From: Streptomyces soli
GTDB taxonomy: Bacteria; Actinomycetota; Actinomycetes; Streptomycetales; Streptomycetaceae
Assembly (NCBI RefSeq): GCF_003999195.1
Contig: NZ_RJVR01000147.1
Location: forward strand, 1 to 39,280
Length of the DNA: 39,280 nt
Direction: 5' to 3'
Position 1 is the first letter of the stretch, and each line of letters starts with the position of its first letter. A program made the translations under genes and the position numbers. The notes under the pieces are model-generated. The model was not told where the DNA came from. It saw only the letters and a program-made list of their open reading frames with translations, and searched no databases. Below are positions 25,169-33,240 of the stretch, piece by piece.

Positions 25169-25891
25169 ATGGCGATTGTCGTTGTCAGCGGTACCGGTAC
25201 GGAGATCGGCAAGACGGTGGTCACGGCCGCCGTCGCGGCGGCCTCCCTCGCGCAGGGGCTGAGCGTCGCCGTGCTCAAGCCCGCGCAGACGGGTGTCCTC
25301 GACGGTGAGCCCGGGGACGCGGCGGAGGTCGCGCGCCTCGCGGGCGAGGTCACCGCGGTCGAACTCGCCCGCTACCCCGACCCCTTGGCCCCCGCCACGG
25401 CCGCCCGCCGCGCCGGGCTCCCGGCGATCGGCCCGGCAGACATCGCGGAGGCCGCGGCCAAGCTCTCCGCCGTTCACGACGTGGTGCTGGTCGAGGGCGC
25501 CGGCGGCCTGCTCGTACGGTATGACGAGGAGGGCGCCACCCTCGCCGATGCCGCCCGCCTCGTCGGCGCCCGCGTCCTCCTCGTCGCCCCGGCCGGCCTC
25601 GGCACCCTCAACTCGGCCGCCCTCACCGCGGAAGCCCTTGCCGCCCGCGACCTGAACTGCCTCGGCCTCATCATCGGCTCCTGGCCCGAGGCCCCCGACC
25701 TCGCCGCCCTCTGCAACCTCGCCGACCTCCCCGACGTCGCCGACGCCCCCTTGCTGGGCGCGATCCCCGCGGGCGTCGGCAGCTTGGAGCCCTCCCGCTT
25801 CCGCGCCGCCGCTCCCGAGTGGCTCGCCCCGCAACTCGGCGGCACGTGGGACGCCGCGGCCTTCGCCACGCGGTGGGCTGCGGGCGGCTGA
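25169..25891 (+). CDS. bioD: Dethiobiotin synthetase
   Basis: The 240-residue ATP-dependent carboxylase closes the ureido ring of biotin from DAPA and CO2. The P-loop is GTGTEIGKT (8-16), where the usual family Asp in GTDTxVGKT is Gly; the catalytic KPAQTG follows, and LVEGAGGLLVRYDEEG and PAGLGTLNSAALTAEAL complete the fold. The ATG at 25169 has only a weak Shine-Dalgarno (AAAGGG, 11 bases before). It ends the bioB-bioA-bioD operon; no bioF or bioW lies on this strand. Confidence 0.95.
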   Translation: MAIVVVSGTGTEIGKTVVTAAVAAASLAQGLSVAVLKPAQTGVLDGEPGDAAEVARLAGEVTAVELARYPDPLAPATAARRAGLPAIGPADIAEAAAKLSAVHDVVLVEGAGGLLVRYDEEGATLADAARLVGARVLLVAPAGLGTLNSAALTAEALAARDLNCLGLIIGSWPEAPDLAALCNLADLPDVADAPLLGAIPAGVGSLEPSRFRAAAPEWLAPQLGGTWDAAAFATRWAAGG

Positions 25892-26016
25892 CGCCGTCTG
25901 CACCGGGGGCGCGTTCTGTTCGTGGGTTGGTCGGTGCCGCCGCCGGGCCACGTGGCGGGCGGTGCCGCCTGCGCCGAGTGCGCCTGGTTGTCCCTGGGGT
26001 CTGTGCCGCCCGCCCC

Positions 26017-26219
26017 TCAAGGGCTGAGCAGACGGACGAGTTCGATGCAGGAGCGGATGCCGAGGCGGGCGAAGACGCCTCGGAGGTGGTGGTCGATGGT
26101 GCGGTGGCTGAGGACGAGGCGGGCGGCGATCTCGCGGTTGGTGGCGCCGTCGGCGGCCATGCGGGCGATGATGAGCTGTTAGGCGGTGAGGCGGGCGGCG
26201 ATGTCGGTGGGCGGGGAGA
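26017..26219 (-). pseudogene. C-terminal remnant of a LuxR-family regulator
   Basis: On the minus strand this reads a LuxR helix-turn-helix ending: LTA-stop-QLIIARMAADGATNREIAARLV, then SHRTIDHHLRGVFARLGIRS, then ELVRLLS and a stop at 26017-26019. The stop after LTA (TAA) sits where intact members have a coding residue, and nothing upstream encodes the rest of such a regulator. About 65 residues remain. It is a broken gene, not a functional one. Confidence 0.7.
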
Positions 26220-26239
26220 ACAGCAGCGCGCTTCTCAGC

Positions 26240-26332
26240 GGCGCGACGAATGTCGAGTCCGGCTGCATCTCGCACGCCGACATGAACAACGACTACGGCG
26301 TCTACCAGCAGGTGCGGGACTTCATCGCCTGA
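26240..26332 (+). pseudogene. C-terminal remnant of a possible alpha/beta hydrolase
   Basis: The last 30 or so codons of a vanished gene read [20 protein letters not shown] followed by QVRDFIA and a stop at 26330-26332. The GC.SH.D...Y.QVRDF pattern recalls lipase or esterase C-termini, with weak support. It has no start and no other coding sequence upstream, and is immediately followed by a terminator that fits it. It abuts the LuxR remnant. Confidence 0.4.
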
Positions 26333-26348
26333 CCGCTGTACGGCGCAC

Positions 26349-26377
26349 GGCCCCGGCAGAGCATGCCGGGGCCTTTT
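26349..26377 (+). terminator. Intrinsic terminator with U-tract
   Basis: GGCCCCGGC (26349-26357) pairs with GCCGGGGCC (26365-26373) across AGAGCAT, followed by TTTT. It sits between the hydrolase remnant and the methyltransferase gene and is one of the few hairpins in the window with a U-tract. Confidence 0.85.
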
Positions 26378-26433
26378 CGGCGGCAGAATGAGAGGACGGC
26401 CGTCAATGCACCGCCGAAGCAAGGGGGACCGCC

Positions 26434-27105
26434 ATGCCCAGGCGCACCAGCCTGACCCGCGAGCCGGTCAGCCACCCGGTCTTCGCCCGCCTCTACGCCC
26501 GCTGCGGTCCGATCGCCGACGAGCGCGGCTTCGCCCGGCACCGCGACGAACTGCTGGCCGGTCTGTCGGGCCGCGTCATCGAGATCGGGGCCGGCAGCGG
26601 GCTGAACTTCCGCCACTACCCGCGTACGGTCTCGGAGGTCGTCGCGCTGGAGCCCGAGCGCCGGCTGCGTCTGCTCGCCGCCGACGAGGCGCTGCGCGCG
26701 GACGTTCCGGTCCCGGTGGACGTGGTGCCGGGCGTCGCCGAGGCGCTGCCGGTCAAGAGCGAGGCCTTCGACGCCGCCGTCTGCTGCCTGGTGCTGTGTT
26801 CCGTACGCGACCAGCGCCGCGCCCTCGCCGAGCTGCACCGGGTCCTGCGCCCGGGCGGCCAACTGCGGCTGCTGGAGCACTGCCGGGCCCAGCGGCGGCC
26901 GATGGCGGCACTGCAGTGGACGGCCGACCACACGGTGTGGCCGACGCTTTTCGGTGGTTGCCGGACCGGCCGGGACACGGTCGAGGCAGTGCGGGGGGCG
27001 GGGTTCGAGCTGCTGGACCTGCGGCGGATCCGCTTCCCGGAGACGCGGCTGCCGGTGCCGAGCGCGACGCATGTGGTGGCCACGGCCCGGCGGTCCGACG
27101 ACTGA
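26434..27105 (+). CDS. Class I SAM-dependent methyltransferase
   Basis: The 223-residue enzyme has the SAM motif I VIEIGAGSGLNF (Gly52, Gly54, Gly56), the acidic motif VALEPERRLR, and motif DAAVCCLVLCSVRDQRRALA. The later HRVLRPGGQLRLLEHC is typical of small UbiE-like enzymes. The acceptor is unknown. GGGGGACC precedes the ATG at 26434. It is followed by the TetR gene after 39 bases and may share its surroundings but probably has its own promoter. Confidence 0.88.
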   Translation: MPRRTSLTREPVSHPVFARLYARCGPIADERGFARHRDELLAGLSGRVIEIGAGSGLNFRHYPRTVSEVVALEPERRLRLLAADEALRADVPVPVDVVPGVAEALPVKSEAFDAAVCCLVLCSVRDQRRALAELHRVLRPGGQLRLLEHCRAQRRPMAALQWTADHTVWPTLFGGCRTGRDTVEAVRGAGFELLDLRRIRFPETRLPVPSATHVVATARRSDD

Positions 27106-27114
27106 CCTTGCCTT

Positions 27115-27136
27115 CTGTACCTACTAGTATGTACAG
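27115..27136. promoter_or_regulatory. TetR operator and promoter
   Basis: CTGTAC (27115-27120) and GTACAG (27131-27136) flank the central palindrome TACTAGTA, with 20 of 22 positions symmetric. TAGTAT (27125-27130) within it is a good -10, 15 bases before the TetR start, so bound protein would block its own promoter. TGACCT (27103-27108) is a possible -35. Confidence 0.75.
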
Positions 27137-27144
27137 TCCTCGTC

Positions 27145-27708
27145 ATGGAGACCGTGGACCGTCTGATCGAGAGCACCCGCGAACTTCTGTGGGAGCGGGG
27201 CTACGTCGGTACCAGCCCCAAGGCCATCCAGCAGCGCGCCGGCGTCGGCCAGGGCAGCATGTACCACCACTTCACCGGCAAGCCCGACCTCGCGCTTGCG
27301 GCCATCAGCCGCACCGCCGAGGAACTGCGGGCCGCGGCGGAGGCGCAACTCTCCGCGCCGGGCACGGCCGTTGAGCGCATCACGGCCTACCTGCGGCGTG
27401 AGCGCGACGTGCTGCGCGGCTGCCCCGTCGGGCGGCTCACCCAGGATCCCGACATCGTCGCCAGCCCGGAGCTGTGCCGCCCCGTCGATGAAACGCTCGA
27501 CTGGCTGGGCCGCCGGCTGGCCGCCGTCCTGGCCGAGGGCATCACTGACGGTGAGCTGGACGCGGGCCTCGATCCGGCCGACACGGGGGCGACGATCGTC
27601 GCCGTTCTTCAGGGCGGCTACGTCCTGGCGCGAGCCGCCGGGTCCGCGGAGCCGTTCGACCGGGCGGTGAGCGGCCTTCTGGCGCTACTGGCCGCCGCCA
27701 TCAAGTAG
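27145..27708 (+). CDS. TetR/AcrR-family transcriptional regulator
   Basis: The 187-residue repressor has a helix-turn-helix near the N-terminus: ESTRELLWERGYVGTSPKAI and GVGQGSMYHHFTGKPDLALA (residues 9-53). The C-terminal ligand domain contains VGRLTQDPDIVASPELC and LQGGYVLARAAGS, as in a group with one or two cysteines. The DUF4865 gene follows after 16 bases and is the likely target, along with the regulator itself through the symmetric operator upstream. The ligand is unknown. Confidence 0.92.
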   Translation: METVDRLIESTRELLWERGYVGTSPKAIQQRAGVGQGSMYHHFTGKPDLALAAISRTAEELRAAAEAQLSAPGTAVERITAYLRRERDVLRGCPVGRLTQDPDIVASPELCRPVDETLDWLGRRLAAVLAEGITDGELDAGLDPADTGATIVAVLQGGYVLARAAGSAEPFDRAVSGLLALLAAAIK

Positions 27709-27724
27709 TTGGGGGTTCACTTAC

Positions 27725-28399
27725 ATGTACGCGATGCAGTACGAGCTCACGCTTCCCGCCGATTACGACATGAAGATCATCCGGGAGCGGGTGGCGCGGA
27801 CAGGGCGGATGATGGACGACTACGAAGGGCTCGGCTTCAAGGCCTTCGTCATACGCGAGCGTGGCGTAGGGGCACTCTCCCAGCCTCCGGCCGGTGGGGG
27901 TACCCCCGGCGAAGCCAGGGGGAGGACCCCCACCCGGCCGGAGGCTGGGAGAGGGTCGGACGTCAACCAGTACGCGCCCTTCTACCTCTGGGACGACACC
28001 GGCGGCATGAACCGCTTCCTGTGGGGCGGGGGCGGCTTCCGCAACATCGTCGACTTCGTCGGCCGCCCGCCCGTGAACCACTGGACCGGCGTCGCCTTCG
28101 CCCACGGCCCGGCGCGCGACGCGCAACCGCGCGGGGCGAGCCGCGTCGTCGAACGGATCCCCGCCGGGGTCGACCCCCAGGCCGCCGTCGCCTCGGCGGT
28201 GGCCGCCTGGGAGGACCGCGCCGGCTCGGCCGGGGTGCACCTTTCCGTGCTGGCAGTTGATCCGTGGCGGTGGGAGGTCGTCCGCTTCACGCTGTGGGAG
28301 GGCGCGGCGCCGGAGGGCGCGGACTCGGAGCGGTACGAAGTGCTGCACCTGTCCGCACCGCACCTGGACGAGGTGCCGGTCGGAAGGCAGTGGGCCTGA
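27725..28399 (+). CDS. DUF4865 family protein with a repeat insertion
   Basis: The 224-residue protein begins MYAMQYELTLPADYDMKIIR and carries APFYLWDDTGGMNRFLWGGG and GRPPVNHWTGVAFAHGPA, features I associate with DUF4865, a family usually next to a TetR regulator. Function is unknown. Residues 51-76 (LSQPPAGGGTPGEARGRTPT and on) are encoded by the palindromic repeat at 27875-27953 and interrupt the expected ERG...NQYAPFYLW; the frame survives. GGGGGTTC precedes the ATG. Confidence 0.82.
   Translation: MYAMQYELTLPADYDMKIIRERVARTGRMMDDYEGLGFKAFVIRERGVGALSQPPAGGGTPGEARGRTPTRPEAGRGSDVNQYAPFYLWDDTGGMNRFLWGGGGFRNIVDFVGRPPVNHWTGVAFAHGPARDAQPRGASRVVERIPAGVDPQAAVASAVAAWEDRAGSAGVHLSVLAVDPWRWEVVRFTLWEGAAPEGADSERYEVLHLSAPHLDEVPVGRQWA
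27875..27953. repeat. 79-bp palindromic repeat inserted in the DUF4865 gene
   Basis: The outer arms, CTCTCCCAGCCTCCGGCCGG (27875-27894) and its complement ending at 27953, are near perfect with one extra C on the right. The core at 27896-27925, GGGGG-T-ACCCCC-GGCGAAGCC-AGGGGGAGG, matches the ureG repeat in 29 of 30 positions. Confidence 0.85.
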
Positions 28400-28445
28400 G
28401 CGGATTGGTCCTCCCCCACCCCGCCCCTTCCCGAAACCGGGCTCT

Positions 28446-28562
28446 CCCCCAAACCTTCGTTTGGGTGGGGGTCTCCCGGCCGAAGGCTGGGGAGTGCCCC
28501 CGCCCGGACCCGCTGGGGGCTCTGCCCCCGACCCCAGGTCCTCAAACGCCGGACGGGCTGAA
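28446..28562. repeat. Streptomyces-type intergenic repeats and hairpins
   Basis: CCCCCAAAC (28446-28454) pairs with GTTTGGG-T-GGGGG (28459-28471). GGGGGC-TCT-GCCCCC (28515-28529) is followed by a tail containing TCCTCAAACGCCGGACGGGC (28540-28559), which I recognise as a common Streptomyces intergenic repeat. It lies after the DUF4865 gene and may end transcription from both sides. Confidence 0.75.
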
Positions 28563-28591
28563 TTGCCACGCAACGGCGCCGCACCCACCCC

Positions 28592-28963
28592 CTACAGACA
28601 CCAACCGCTCAGCTCGTCCGCGATCTCGCGGACGCCCGCCGTGCCGTCCTTCACCAGGCGGGCAAGGTCCCGCACCCGCTCGGGGGAGGTCGCGACTTTG
28701 AGGCCGCTCGCGACGAGGTAGGCGTAGGCGACCGCGGAGGCGAACATGACGTTGGAGCGCTCGAGGGCTGGGACGTGGACGAGGAGCTGGAGGAGGGCGG
28801 CGGCGCGGTCCTGGGGGTGGGGGTAGACGGGAGTGCCGAAGACCTCGGCCTGGTGGCGGGTGACGGCGGCGAGGAGGGCGCCCCAGTCGGTGACCTGGGG
28901 GTCGCCGGGGGTGTTGTGCTCGGCGACCATGAGGAGCCAGGCGAGATCGATGCGGAAGGTCAA
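28592..28963 (-). CDS. Doc/Fic-like toxin component of a toxin-antitoxin pair
   Basis: The 123-residue protein begins LTFRIDLAWLLMVAEHNTPG at a TTG codon overlapping the antitoxin stop (TTGA). The helical Doc-like region contains HVPALERSNVMFASAVAYAY (63-82), where active Fic/Doc proteins have HxFxxGNKRT; His is kept but the Asn-Lys pair is not, so classical kinase or AMP-transfer activity is doubtful. I recall this as the Streptomyces fic family toxin component. It is the second gene of the operon. Confidence 0.82.
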   Translation of the reverse strand: MTFRIDLAWLLMVAEHNTPGDPQVTDWGALLAAVTRHQAEVFGTPVYPHPQDRAAALLQLLVHVPALERSNVMFASAVAYAYLVASGLKVATSPERVRDLARLVKDGTAGVREIADELSGWCL

Positions 28964-29187
28964 CGACGACCTTCGCGGTCGGGGCCGAACTCCTCGGCGA
29001 AGACGGATTCGTACTGCTTCATGAAGTCGGCGGCGGCCTCGACGAAGGCGCGCCCGTTCTCCCCGGCGTCCTGGAGGACGAGTTCCTCAATGTAGCGGTT
29101 GACGCTCAGGCCGCGCTGCGACGCCCGCTCGCGGGCGGTCGCGGCGGTGGTTTCGTCCACCCGCACATTCAGCTGGGTCTTGGCCAT
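28960..29187 (-). CDS. Ribbon-helix-helix antitoxin
   Basis: The 75-residue protein starts MAKTQLNVRVDETTAATARE, a ribbon strand, then RASQRGLSVNRYIEELVLQD, the two helices of an Arc/MetJ-type DNA-binding dimer. The C-terminal half (ENGRAFVEAAADFMKQYESV) would neutralise the toxin. TAGCAT, 6 bases before the ATG, indicates a leaderless transcript. The operator upstream overlaps this promoter, so the protein probably represses its own operon. Coupled to the toxin gene by TTGA. Confidence 0.85.
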   Translation of the reverse strand: MAKTQLNVRVDETTAATARERASQRGLSVNRYIEELVLQDAGENGRAFVEAAADFMKQYESVFAEEFGPDREGRR

Positions 29188-29193
29188 ACCTTC

Positions 29194-29214
29194 ATGCTAG
29201 CGCCGGTCCGCTAG
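29194..29214 (-). promoter_or_regulatory. Toxin-antitoxin promoter and operator
   Basis: CTAGCG-CCGGTC-CGCTAG (29197-29214) is a perfect inverted repeat with a 6-base spacer. On the minus strand it overlaps the first bases of the -10 TAGCAT (29199-29194), which lies 6 bases from the antitoxin ATG. Overlap of operator and -10 is expected for antitoxin autorepression. Confidence 0.7.
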
Positions 29215-29323
29215 TAACGACAAGGGTTGCCCTCCTCGCGAACGATGCCCCGCCCGCCACCACGGCTTACGCTCGGGTTCGGTACGACAACAAGCGGGCA
29301 CTTCCATCCGATGGGGGACAAAC

Positions 29324-30124
29324 GTGTCGACACCGGTAGACGCGGCGGCATGGCCCCAGGCCACCGCCGCACGGGCGCAGGGCCTGAGCAAGACGTACGG
29401 CACGGGCGAGACGCACGTCGTGGCGCTGGACGCGGTGGACGTGGAGATCGGGCGGGGCCGGTTCACGGCGGTGATGGGACCGTCGGGGTCGGGGAAGTCG
29501 ACGCTGATGCACTGTCTGGCAGGGCTGGACAGTGTGACGGCGGGGCGCGTGTGGGTCGGCGAGACGGAGCTGACCCGGTTGGCCGAACGGGCCCTCACAC
29601 GGCTGAGGCGGGACAAGGTCGGCTTCATGTTCCAAGCGTTCAATCTCCTCCCCACCCTCACGGCGGAGGAGAACATCACCCTCCCGATGGACATCGCGGG
29701 CCGCAAGCCCGACCAGGAGTGGCTGGACCGGGTCATCGACACCCTGGGGCTCCGGGACCGGCTGAAGCACCGCCCGTCGCAGCTGTCGGGAGGTCAGCAG
29801 CAGCGCGTGGCGTGCGCGCGGGCGCTCGCGTCGCGCCCGGAGTTGATCTTCGCGGACGAGCCGACGGGAAACCTCGACTCGCGCGCGGGAGCCGAGGTGC
29901 TGCGCTTCCTGCGGGACGCGGTCGACGAGCTGGAGCAGACCGTGGTGATGGTGACCCACGACCCGGGCGCTGCGGCCTACGCCGATCTGGTGCTGTTCCT
30001 GAACGACGGCCGGATCGTCGACGAGATCCACGGCCCGACCGCCGAGGCCGTACTCGAACGCATGCGTCTCCTTTCCGGCGGGAGCCCGCAGGCCCCCGGC
30101 CTCGACGGGCTGCGGAAGAGCTGA
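29324..30124 (+). CDS. ABC transporter ATP-binding protein (MacB/LolD type)
   Basis: The 266-residue ATPase has Walker A GPSGSGKST (52-60), the Q-loop in MFQAFNLLPTL, signature LSGGQQQR (154-161), Walker B LIFADEP (174-180) and the switch His in VMVTHDPG. It fits ATPases that pair with FtsX-type permeases. The GTG at 29324 follows GGGGAC. The permease starts 7 bases after its stop, so they form an operon. The cargo may be a peptide, antibiotic or lipoprotein. Confidence 0.94.
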   Translation: MSTPVDAAAWPQATAARAQGLSKTYGTGETHVVALDAVDVEIGRGRFTAVMGPSGSGKSTLMHCLAGLDSVTAGRVWVGETELTRLAERALTRLRRDKVGFMFQAFNLLPTLTAEENITLPMDIAGRKPDQEWLDRVIDTLGLRDRLKHRPSQLSGGQQQRVACARALASRPELIFADEPTGNLDSRAGAEVLRFLRDAVDELEQTVVMVTHDPGAAAYADLVLFLNDGRIVDEIHGPTAEAVLERMRLLSGGSPQAPGLDGLRKS

Positions 30125-30131
30125 GCGAGCC

Positions 30132-32699
30132 ATGTTCCGGGCGTCGCTGCGCAGCTTCCTCGCTCACAAGGGGAGGATGCTCCTGTCGGCGCTCGCCGTA
30201 CTGCTGTCGGTGGCCTTCGTGGCCGGCAGCCTGATCTTCTCCGACACCGTCAACCGCACCTTCGACCGGCTCTTCGCCTCGACGGCCGCCGATGTGACGG
30301 TGAGCCCGAAGACGGCGTTCAGCGAGGACAACCGATTCACCTCCGGCGAGGTGCCGACGCTCCCGGCATCCCTGCTGAACCGGGTCAAGGCGGTGGACGG
30401 CATCAGCGACGCCCGGATCGACATCACTGTGCAGAACGCGACCGTCGTGAACGCGAAAGGCCAGCAGGTCGGCCCGACGACCGGCGCGCCCACCATCGCC
30501 ACCAACTGGTCGGTCTGGCCGCGCAGTCCGGTGAAGCTCACCAGCGGCCACGCCCCGCGCGGCGACGGCCAGGCGCTGATCGACGCAGACACCGCCAACA
30601 GGAAGCACCTCCGGATCGGCGACGCCCTGCGGGTCATCGCGCAGCCCGGCACCTTCCCCGTACGGGTGGTGGGCATCGCGGCCTTCACCACCACCAATCC
30701 GGGCGCGGCCCTGCTCTTCCTCGACACGCCCACCTCCCAGGCCAGGCTGGTCGGCCGCACCGGCGTGGCGACCTCCATCGACGCGGACGCGGTCCCCGGC
30801 CTGTCCGACGCCGCGCTCGAACGACGGATCGTCGCCGCGCTCGGCCCGGGCTACAACTACAAGACGCAGGGCGAGCAGGCGAAGTCCGACGCCGCGAGCC
30901 TGGCCACCTTCCTGGGCGTGATCAAGTACGTGATGCTCGGCTTCGCCGGGATCGCGGTCCTGGTCGGCGTGTTCCTGATCGTCAACACTTTCTCGATGCT
31001 GATCGCCCAGCGCACCCGCGAACTGGGTCTGCTGCGCGCGCTGGGTGCCGAGCGCCGCCAGGTGCGCCGTTCGGTGCTGCTGGAAGCACTGCTGCTCGGA
31101 CTGGTCGGCTCCACGCTGGGGCTGGCAGCCGGGGTGGTCCTGGCGGCCGGGCTGATCCGGCTGATGGGCTTGTTCGGGATGAACATCAGCGCCGCCGAGA
31201 TGGTCCTCCGCTGGCCCACGCCTGTGGCGGCGTACGCGGTCGGGGTGGTGGTGACGCTGGTGGCCGCGTATCTGCCCGCCCGGCGCGCCGCCCGGGTCTC
31301 CCCCATGGCGGCCCTGTCGGACGTGGAGGTGGCCGGCACCGGCCGCTCACTGCGCGCACGGGCCGTCGGCGGGGCCGTCGTCACGCTGCTGGCGGCGGGC
31401 GCGCTGACCGGGGCCGCGGCGAGCAGCGACGCTTCGGACGCGGCATCGCTGCTGGGGCTCGGGATCCTGCTGTCGCTGATCGCGGGGGTGGTCGTGGGAC
31501 CGCTGCTCGTACGGCCGGTGATCCGGGTGCTGGGCGGCGCCCTTCCCCGGATCTTCGGGCCGGTGGGCCGGATCAGCCAACGCAACGCGCTGCGCAATCC
31601 GCGCCGTACGGGGGCCACCGCCTCCGCGCTGATGATCGGACTCGCGCTGGTGACGGGGATGTCGGTGGCCGGCATGTCGATGTCCAGTTCCTTCGACCAT
31701 CAGATCGACAAGGCGCTCGGCTCCGACTTCGTCGTCCAGGGCGCCAACTTCACGCCCTTCGGCAAGGAGATCAGCGACACGGTCCGCAAGGTGCCGGGCA
31801 CGAGCGATGTCGTACCGCTGCGGTACGCGCCCGTGCTGGTCACGTTGCCCAGCGGGAGTACCGCGAAGCTGACCGGCGCGGCCATCGGCGCCGGCGCGGA
31901 CCACGTCGTCAATCTGCAGTACATGGCAGGGAACACCGCGCGGACTCTCGCCCTGGGCCGAATTTCCATCGCCGACTCGTACGCCGCCGAGCACCGGCTG
32001 CGGATCGGCAGCCGGGTGCCGGCGCTGTTCGCCAACGGCCGCCGGGCCGTCTTCACGGTGGGCGCGCTCACGACGGGGAACGGCTCGCTCTTCAGCGACA
32101 ATGCCGCGCTGCTGATGGGCCTGTCCACCGCCGAGCGCTATCTGCCGGGCAGTCAGGACGCGGCGCTGTACGTGAACGCCGCGCCCGGCACCGATCCGAA
32201 GGCTCTGCGGGCTTCGCTGGAGAAGGCACTCAAGCCGTATCCGCAGGTCGCGGTGCGGGATCAGGCGGACTACAAGGCGCTGGTGCGCGGCCAGATCTCG
32301 GTGCTGCTGAATCTGGTCTACGGGCTGCTGGGGCTGGCCATCGTCATCGCCGTCCTCGGGGTGGTCAACACCCTTGCCCTGTCGGTCGTCGAGCGCACTC
32401 GTGAGATCGGGCTGCTGCGGGCGATCGGGCTGTCGCGTTTCCAGCTGCGCCGGATGATCCGGCTGGAGTCGGTGGTGATCGCGGTCTTCGGGGCGGTGCT
32501 GGGGCTCGGTCTCGGACTGGTGTGGGGCCTGGCCGCGCATGAAGTGCTGGCGCTGAAGGGGATGAAGGCGCTGGCGATTCCGTGGACCACGGTGGTGGCG
32601 GTGCTGGCCGGTTCTGTTGTCGTGGGGCTGGTCGCGGCGCTGTTGCCCGCGCTGCGGGCCTCGCGTATGAACGTACTCGCGGCCATCGCGCATGAGTGA
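30132..32699 (+). CDS. FtsX-family ABC transporter permease
   Basis: The 855-residue membrane protein is the partner of the preceding ATPase. It begins MFRASLRSFLAHKGRMLLSA with a first helix, then a long extracytoplasmic MacB-like domain. Two FtsX blocks follow: about residues 260-390 (VLVGVFLIVNTFSMLIAQRT, ELGLLRALGAERRQVRRSVL) and near the C-terminus (VVNTLALSVVERTREIGLLR). This duplicated form is common in actinobacteria. There is no signal-type lipoprotein feature. Substrate unknown. Confidence 0.92.
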   Translation: MFRASLRSFLAHKGRMLLSALAVLLSVAFVAGSLIFSDTVNRTFDRLFASTAADVTVSPKTAFSEDNRFTSGEVPTLPASLLNRVKAVDGISDARIDITVQNATVVNAKGQQVGPTTGAPTIATNWSVWPRSPVKLTSGHAPRGDGQALIDADTANRKHLRIGDALRVIAQPGTFPVRVVGIAAFTTTNPGAALLFLDTPTSQARLVGRTGVATSIDADAVPGLSDAALERRIVAALGPGYNYKTQGEQAKSDAASLATFLGVIKYVMLGFAGIAVLVGVFLIVNTFSMLIAQRTRELGLLRALGAERRQVRRSVLLEALLLGLVGSTLGLAAGVVLAAGLIRLMGLFGMNISAAEMVLRWPTPVAAYAVGVVVTLVAAYLPARRAARVSPMAALSDVEVAGTGRSLRARAVGGAVVTLLAAGALTGAAASSDASDAASLLGLGILLSLIAGVVVGPLLVRPVIRVLGGALPRIFGPVGRISQRNALRNPRRTGATASALMIGLALVTGMSVAGMSMSSSFDHQIDKALGSDFVVQGANFTPFGKEISDTVRKVPGTSDVVPLRYAPVLVTLPSGSTAKLTGAAIGAGADHVVNLQYMAGNTARTLALGRISIADSYAAEHRLRIGSRVPALFANGRRAVFTVGALTTGNGSLFSDNAALLMGLSTAERYLPGSQDAALYVNAAPGTDPKALRASLEKALKPYPQVAVRDQADYKALVRGQISVLLNLVYGLLGLAIVIAVLGVVNTLALSVVERTREIGLLRAIGLSRFQLRRMIRLESVVIAVFGAVLGLGLGLVWGLAAHEVLALKGMKALAIPWTTVVAVLAGSVVVGLVAALLPALRASRMNVLAAIAHE

Positions 32700-32717
32700 C
32701 TCAACCAAGGGGGCTTC

Positions 32718-33131
32718 ATGGCACGGCAGTTCAGGTTCGGCGTCAGTTTTCTCGAGTCGGCGCCGGCCGAGGAGTGGGCGCGCAAGTGCCGCCACGCGGA
32801 AGACCTCGGCTACGACGTCCTGCTGGTCCCGGACCACCTGGGCTGGCCCGCGCCCTTCCCCTCGCTGGTGGCCGCCGCCCAGGCGACGCAGCGGCCCCGG
32901 GTGGGCACCTTCGTACTCAACGCCGCCTTCTGGAATCCGGTGCTGCTGGCCCGCGAGGTGGCCACCACCGACCAGCTCACCGGCGGCCGCCTGGAGCTGG
33001 GGCTCGGCGCGGGCTACGTACGCGAGGAGTTCGAGCGGGCGGGGCTGGACTACGGCACTCCTCGCAGCCGCGTCGACCACCTGGAGCGGACCATCGCGGA
33101 GCTGGAACGGCTGCTGCCCGAACGCCGCTGA
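32718..33131 (+). CDS. Truncated LLM-class F420-dependent oxidoreductase
   Basis: Only 137 residues remain of a protein that is normally about 290. It begins MARQFRFGVSFLESAPAEEW and has the luciferase-like flavin-fold blocks PDHLGWPAPFPSLVAAAQAT, VGTFVLNAAFWNPVLLAREV and LGLGAGYVREEFERAGL, then stops after LERLLPERR. The C-terminal half is missing. AAGGGGG precedes the ATG, 18 bases after the permease stop. The break is followed by a hydrolase fragment, suggesting a deletion that removed the 3' half. Likely non-functional. Confidence 0.8.
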   Translation: MARQFRFGVSFLESAPAEEWARKCRHAEDLGYDVLLVPDHLGWPAPFPSLVAAAQATQRPRVGTFVLNAAFWNPVLLAREVATTDQLTGGRLELGLGAGYVREEFERAGLDYGTPRSRVDHLERTIAELERLLPERR

Positions 33132-33240
33132 ACTGCTGGCTGTCGACACTGACCAGTTCCCGCGCTGAACCTGGCTGGCTACCGGGCGGTCCCGGAAGTG
33201 CACCGCTCCGGTAGGGACCTGGCGCCACGGAGCCCGGTCC

